NCBI GenBank assembly: GCA_002419285.1
Contig: DIFU01000139.1
Span: 1-26,308, forward strand
Direction: 5' to 3'
DNA from: Prolixibacteraceae bacterium UBA5740
GTDB lineage: Bacteria; Bacteroidota; Bacteroidia; Bacteroidales; Prolixibacteraceae
DNA length: 26,308 nucleotides
The notes below the pieces were generated by a model. That model worked only from the letters and a program-made list of their open reading frames with translations, was not told the origin of the DNA and did no database searches. Shown here piece by piece: positions 23,223 through 26,308 of the stretch (the first letter of the stretch is position 1; each line of letters begins with the position of its first letter). The translations under genes were made by a program, and so were the position numbers.

Positions 23223-23809
23223 TTTAAGGATGGATTCTCGGGATAGTTCACCCACAGACTATAAGGTTTCCCAACCTGCTTTACAAAATCCACCCAGGAT
23301 GACATATTAAGATGCCTCATAACTGTGGTACTGTCAACATTGTTGACCAGCCATGAATTCTCCTTGATTTCCCTGTCGAGTTGGCCGGCATCCCATCCGG
23401 AATATCCCAGAAAAAAGCGGACCTCATTAGACTGAATCAGTCCCAGTCCTATCAGCTTTTTCAACTCCTCAAAATCACCTCCCCAGTAAAGATTATCAAG
23501 TACCTGAATACTCCCGGGGATGATGTCACCACGCGTATGGATAAAATAGATCGAATCGGTTGAGACAGGCCCCCCCATATAAACTTGCGCGTTAAAATCC
23601 GGAAAATCCTCAATATAATCCTGCACCTGAAGATCAATCTGCTTATTGATGATGAAACCCACGGTTCCCTTTTTGCTGAAGGCTACCAAAAGGATAACGG
23701 CTCGGTTGAAATAGTTCCCGGGCAGAAAAGGTTCGGCAATCAATATCCTTCCTTTTTTGGGTAGGACATTGTTAGTCTGAATCTTAAATATTTCCGGATC
23801 GTAATACAT
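23219..23809 (-). CDS. YqgE/AlgH family protein (UPF0301)
   Basis: The protein is 196 aa from ATG 23809; a TTG at 23827 would add six residues and is less likely. It shows the family signature KGRILIAEPFLPGNYFNRAVILLVAF near the N-terminus, GTVGFIINK, YMGGPVSTDSIYFIHT, and FLGYSGWDAGQLDREIKENSWLV in the C-terminal half. The family is widespread, of unclear biochemical function, sometimes named AlgH from a Pseudomonas alginate regulator. It is transcribed alone, divergently from tsaB with about 200 bp between the starts, and convergent with the aminotransferase-like gene (4-nt overlap of the stops). Confidence 0.93.
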   Translation of the reverse strand: MYYDPEIFKIQTNNVLPKKGRILIAEPFLPGNYFNRAVILLVAFSKKGTVGFIINKQIDLQVQDYIEDFPDFNAQVYMGGPVSTDSIYFIHTRGDIIPGSIQVLDNLYWGGDFEELKKLIGLGLIQSNEVRFFLGYSGWDAGQLDREIKENSWLVNNVDSTTVMRHLNMSSWVDFVKQVGKPYSLWVNYPENPSLN

Positions 23810-23949
23810 ATTCTGTCTGTCAATCAAGTTACAAGATAATTAAAATCTGCTTTTTTTCAATCTAAAAGAAAAAGCTTTTTATACTCTGTCAAGAAATTTA
23901 ACGAATATACTAAATAATGGTTCATCAGTTTAATCCATTATAAATATGA

Positions 23950-23983
23950 TTGAAAGAGCATTGAAGCCAAAATACTAACTTTG
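23950..23983 (+). promoter_or_regulatory. Bacteroidetes-type promoter of tsaB
   Basis: A TTG (23950-23952) lies 23 nt upstream of TAACTTTG (23976-23983), an exact TAnnTTTG -7 box. The distance to ATG 24014 is 30 nt. The -7 box contains the TTG at which the longest tsaB frame begins, which rules that start out. Confidence 0.55.
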
Positions 23984-24013
23984 CGATATTTATCTGAACA
24001 ATTAAATATATCT

Positions 24014-24721
24014 ATGGCTTTCATATTATTGATCGAAACTGCTACAGAATCCTGCTCAGTAGCCCTGAGTTCAGCAGGAAGTCTTCGGGCTTTCCGTGAG
24101 TCTTCGGGTGGGTACAACCATTCCGAAAAGCTGACCCTCTTTATTGAGGAAGTTTTGAGCCAGGCAGGCATTGATGCCGATCATTTGGATGCAGTTTGCG
24201 TAAGTCAGGGGCCAGGTTCATATACCGGACTGAGAATCGGGGTTTCGGCAGCCAAGGGCATATGTTATGCTCTGGATATACCTTTGATTGCCATTAGCAC
24301 ACTCGATAGTATGGCATCCAACATGGCAGAATCGCTGCATAATCATAACTTACCGGTTGGGGAAAAATTACTGCTCTGTCCAATGCTGGATGCTCGAAGG
24401 ATGGAGGTATACACCGCAATTTACAACCAACGTGGAGACAGAATTTCAGAAATTGAGGCAAAAATCATAGATGAAAATTCATTTGATGATTTGACTAAAG
24501 AGAATCAATTGGTTGTTTTCGGTAATGGGGCTGCGAAATGTATCCCGCTCTTGTCCCGCCCTGAAATTCACTTTATCAAAGATATAGCGGCTTCGGCACG
24601 GTTTATGTTTGATTTGGCTTATAAAAGATATCAGGAAAAAACATTTGTGGATGTGGCTTATTTTGAACCCTTTTACCTGAAGGATTTCATAGCCACCATT
24701 CCTAAAAACAAAATATTTTAA
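24014..24721 (+). CDS. tsaB: tRNA threonylcarbamoyladenosine biosynthesis protein TsaB
   Basis: TsaB partners TsaD and TsaE in attaching the threonylcarbamoyl group to A37 of ANN-decoding tRNAs. The protein is 235 aa from ATG 24014, starting MAFILLIETATESCSVALS, the ASKHA-type phosphate-1 strand of the family. GYNHSEKLTLFIEEVLSQAG follows, then the hallmark SQGPGSYTGLRIGVSAAKGICYAL. The C-terminal half is diverged, as is usual for TsaB. Sequence upstream of 24014 in the same frame overlaps the promoter. The next gene starts 4 nt after its stop. Confidence 0.94.
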   Translation: MAFILLIETATESCSVALSSAGSLRAFRESSGGYNHSEKLTLFIEEVLSQAGIDADHLDAVCVSQGPGSYTGLRIGVSAAKGICYALDIPLIAISTLDSMASNMAESLHNHNLPVGEKLLLCPMLDARRMEVYTAIYNQRGDRISEIEAKIIDENSFDDLTKENQLVVFGNGAAKCIPLLSRPEIHFIKDIAASARFMFDLAYKRYQEKTFVDVAYFEPFYLKDFIATIPKNKIF

Positions 24722-24725
24722 AGCC

Positions 24726-25535
24726 ATGAAAACCAATACACATTCAATGTCAGCAACGCGCAACGGCAATTCAGCCGCATTTTACCGGAAAACCCTGACC
24801 AGTGTCATCCTGCTGAGCATTGCTTTCTTTTGGGTTGGCATTTCCAATGTCAATGCCAAAAACACCACAGAAATTATTTTCAACCTGAAATATGGGATGA
24901 TGAAAGGCGGTGAAGCCAAGTTGATCATAAAAGATACCGTTTTCAACGGGAAGAAAGCGATCCACTACTACATGGAAGGAAAGACCACCGGGGTAACTGA
25001 TGTTATCTTTAAGGTACACGACATTTACGAAAGCATCGTGGATGCCGAAACTCACCTGCCCATGAAAGCGATACGTAACATTAAGGAAAGAAGCTACCGC
25101 TATTACAATGAAGTTTCTTTCTTCCAGAACAACGACTCTATTTACAGTAAAAAGACGGGGGGTATCAAGGTGCCCCATGAGCTGTCAGACATCATTTCGG
25201 TATTCTTCTTCTTTGTCCATCGCAACTATATCCAAAATATCGGGGAAGGTAAACTGGTGGTTTTGCCCGTAATTAACGGACACGACATTGGCCAGATCAA
25301 AATCAAACATTCAGGTATCAAAACGGTAGACACGGGCATCGGAAAGATTGAAAGTTACCTTCTTTCACCGGAAATCGAAAAAGGGAAGGTATTGAAACGA
25401 TCAGACAGTCTGAGCTTTTATATATCCCAAAAGAATAAGGTGCCAGTATTGGTGGATATAGATCTGAGAGTTGGAACACTTCGTGCAGTAATCGGAAGTT
25501 ATAAAATCAACGGTAAGGCCGTAACAAGTCTGTAG
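24726..25535 (+). CDS. DUF3108 family exported protein
   Basis: The protein has 269 residues. After a polar 20-residue n-region, residues 22-44 (KTLTSVILLSIAFFWVGIS..VNA) form a signal peptide with likely cleavage after Ala44. A later Met8 is a possible alternative start. The mature part is beta-rich and matches DUF3108 (PF11306): FNLKYGMMKGGEAKLIIKD, a YYMEGKTTGVTDVIFKVHDIYES segment, and a C-terminal VLVDIDLRVGTLRAVI strand. Members of this family are periplasmic or envelope proteins of unknown function. It is probably cotranscribed with tsaB (4-nt gap) and perhaps with the lipoprotein gene 47 nt downstream. Confidence 0.86.
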   Translation: MKTNTHSMSATRNGNSAAFYRKTLTSVILLSIAFFWVGISNVNAKNTTEIIFNLKYGMMKGGEAKLIIKDTVFNGKKAIHYYMEGKTTGVTDVIFKVHDIYESIVDAETHLPMKAIRNIKERSYRYYNEVSFFQNNDSIYSKKTGGIKVPHELSDIISVFFFFVHRNYIQNIGEGKLVVLPVINGHDIGQIKIKHSGIKTVDTGIGKIESYLLSPEIEKGKVLKRSDSLSFYISQKNKVPVLVDIDLRVGTLRAVIGSYKINGKAVTSL

Positions 25536-25582
25536 CGCAACTATTAAGGACCAGATAACGTCATAGTTAAAATCAAAGTACC

Positions 25583-26308
25583 ATGAATAAATCAACCCTG
25601 ACATTCCTAAGCCTCATATTTTTTATTTTTGGAGGTTGCAATGTTGGATTTAGCCCCGAAGACTTGTTTCCACAAGCTGGACAACGCAAGCTTTTAAGGA
25701 TTCACAAAGATGGTAATACATGGCAACAATTCAGGTACAATGACAAAGGCAACTTAATAAGAGCAGTCGCATATAATTCAGATGCAGACTCATCCGTTTT
25801 TATTTATTCATACGATGAAAGAGACAGACTGCTCACCCGGAATACGGCTTATCAAAAAGACACCTTGCTATATGACGAGACTGGCAGATTAATCACCATA
25901 AACACAACCTATCCCGGTTCTCCCAGAAGTGAAACCACCCAGTACACCTGGTCAAATGGGCGCATATCCATGGGACGCGTTTTTGTGGATGGCAATCTGG
26001 TCGATAAAATCGATTTCATTTATGATGCAAAGGGAAATACAAGAAGTCGGAAAAGCCTGATCACTGAATACACCTTCGAATATGATGATAAGGTCAGACC
26101 AATAAAAGACATGATTCATTATCCCATCGATATCATCCAGAGAAATAATCCGGTTAAAACGTATTATTCCAACGCGGTAATGAGCAGTTTTCCCCCAAAT
26201 TTCGAACACGTTTATGAGTACGATTCTGAAGGGTATCCAGTCAGGGAAATTCGCACCGAAATGCGCAGTAAACAAACCACCACACTGGAATATTTGTATT
26301 CGGAATAA
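25583..26308 (+). CDS. Lipoprotein with YD/RHS-like beta repeats
   Basis: The 241-aa frame ends with TAA at the last base of the window. Residues 1-19 are a lipoprotein signal (STLTFLSLIFFIFGGC) with the modified Cys at 19. The mature part carries short repeated strands of the form FxYND.KGNLIRAVAYN, YSYDERDRLLTRNTAYQ, LYDETGRLITINTTY, FIYDAKGNTRSRKSL, FEYDDKVRPIKDMIHY and YEYDSEGYPVREIRTE. These resemble the YD-type repeats of RHS proteins and of small Bacteroidetes DUF4595-like lipoproteins. It probably folds as a small beta-sheet ribbon on the outer membrane or in the periplasm. No toxin domain follows, so this is not an RHS toxin. The function is unknown. No promoter box is obvious in the 47-nt gap, and cotranscription with the DUF3108 gene is possible. 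Confidence 0.8.
   Translation: MNKSTLTFLSLIFFIFGGCNVGFSPEDLFPQAGQRKLLRIHKDGNTWQQFRYNDKGNLIRAVAYNSDADSSVFIYSYDERDRLLTRNTAYQKDTLLYDETGRLITINTTYPGSPRSETTQYTWSNGRISMGRVFVDGNLVDKIDFIYDAKGNTRSRKSLITEYTFEYDDKVRPIKDMIHYPIDIIQRNNPVKTYYSNAVMSSFPPNFEHVYEYDSEGYPVREIRTEMRSKQTTTLEYLYSE

Noticed and set aside
23869..23880. Palindrome AAAAAGCTTTTT between yqgE and tsaB as a terminator
   Set aside because: It lies in a divergent promoter region where no transcript needs to end, and the stem is almost purely A/T.
25583..26308. RHS/YD polymorphic toxin
   Set aside because: The repeats are few, the protein is a 241-aa lipoprotein and no C-terminal toxin or immunity gene is seen within the window.

Overview
The window looks like chromosomal DNA of a Bacteroidota (Bacteroidetes) bacterium, most likely of the Bacteroidales/Marinilabiliales type. 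The reasons are a very large secreted protein built from SprB-type DANGC repeats, TAnnTTTG-type -7 promoter boxes in front of several genes, A/T-rich upstream regions without Shine-Dalgarno sequences, and housekeeping genes in Bacteroidetes forms (a ~148-aa Fur-like regulator before purA, a ~256-aa AMP nucleosidase, DUF3108, a small Cys-containing lipoprotein). I saw no rRNA, tRNA, CRISPR array, intact insertion sequence or phage gene.

Layout. (1) 1-5057, minus strand: the N-terminal 1685 codons of a giant repeat-rich secreted protein whose C-terminus lies beyond the left edge; its promoter is at 5163-5193. (2) 5058-6067: a 1-kb intergenic region with a 46-aa lipoprotein gene missed by size cut-offs (5423-5563) and a cluster of inverted repeats (5633-5807, 5892-5906). 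(3) 6068-7127: GAPDH with a strong terminator. (4) 7128-8296: a 600-bp region without a recognisable gene, then a pRiA4b ORF-3/TnpR-passenger-like protein with its own terminator. (5) 8332-14180: a tight operon miaA - Nudix hydrolase - GT4 glycosyltransferase - gmhA - gmhB - RelA/SpoT homologue, with three 23-25-nt gene overlaps. It joins tRNA modification, heptose supply for surface glycans and (p)ppGpp metabolism. (6) 14265-16857: a Fur-family regulator, then purA-recR. (7) 16905-19420: a GT2 glycosyltransferase fused to a membrane/Rossmann module that resembles a priming sugar-phosphate transferase lacking its catalytic core, overlapped by a GNAT acetyltransferase. (8) 19441-19893, minus: an orphan HsdR-N-type PD-(D/E)XK nuclease domain. 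(9) 19914-22363: AMP nucleosidase, holA and rhomboid protease, followed at 22374 by a class-IV aminotransferase homologue that seems to lack the PLP lysine. (10) 23219-23809, minus: YqgE/AlgH. (11) 23976-26308: tsaB, a DUF3108 exported protein and a lipoprotein with YD/RHS-like repeats.

Most of the window is ordinary core genome. The items that deserve a second look are the core-deleted sugar-transferase fusion, the apparent pseudo-aminotransferase, the stand-alone HsdR-N nuclease, the helical insert in the giant repeat protein, and the structured intergenic region upstream of gap. I see no coherent new defence or mobile system. Several gene starts were moved downstream because the longest frame begins at a TTG lying upstream of, or inside, a probable promoter box or the preceding gene.
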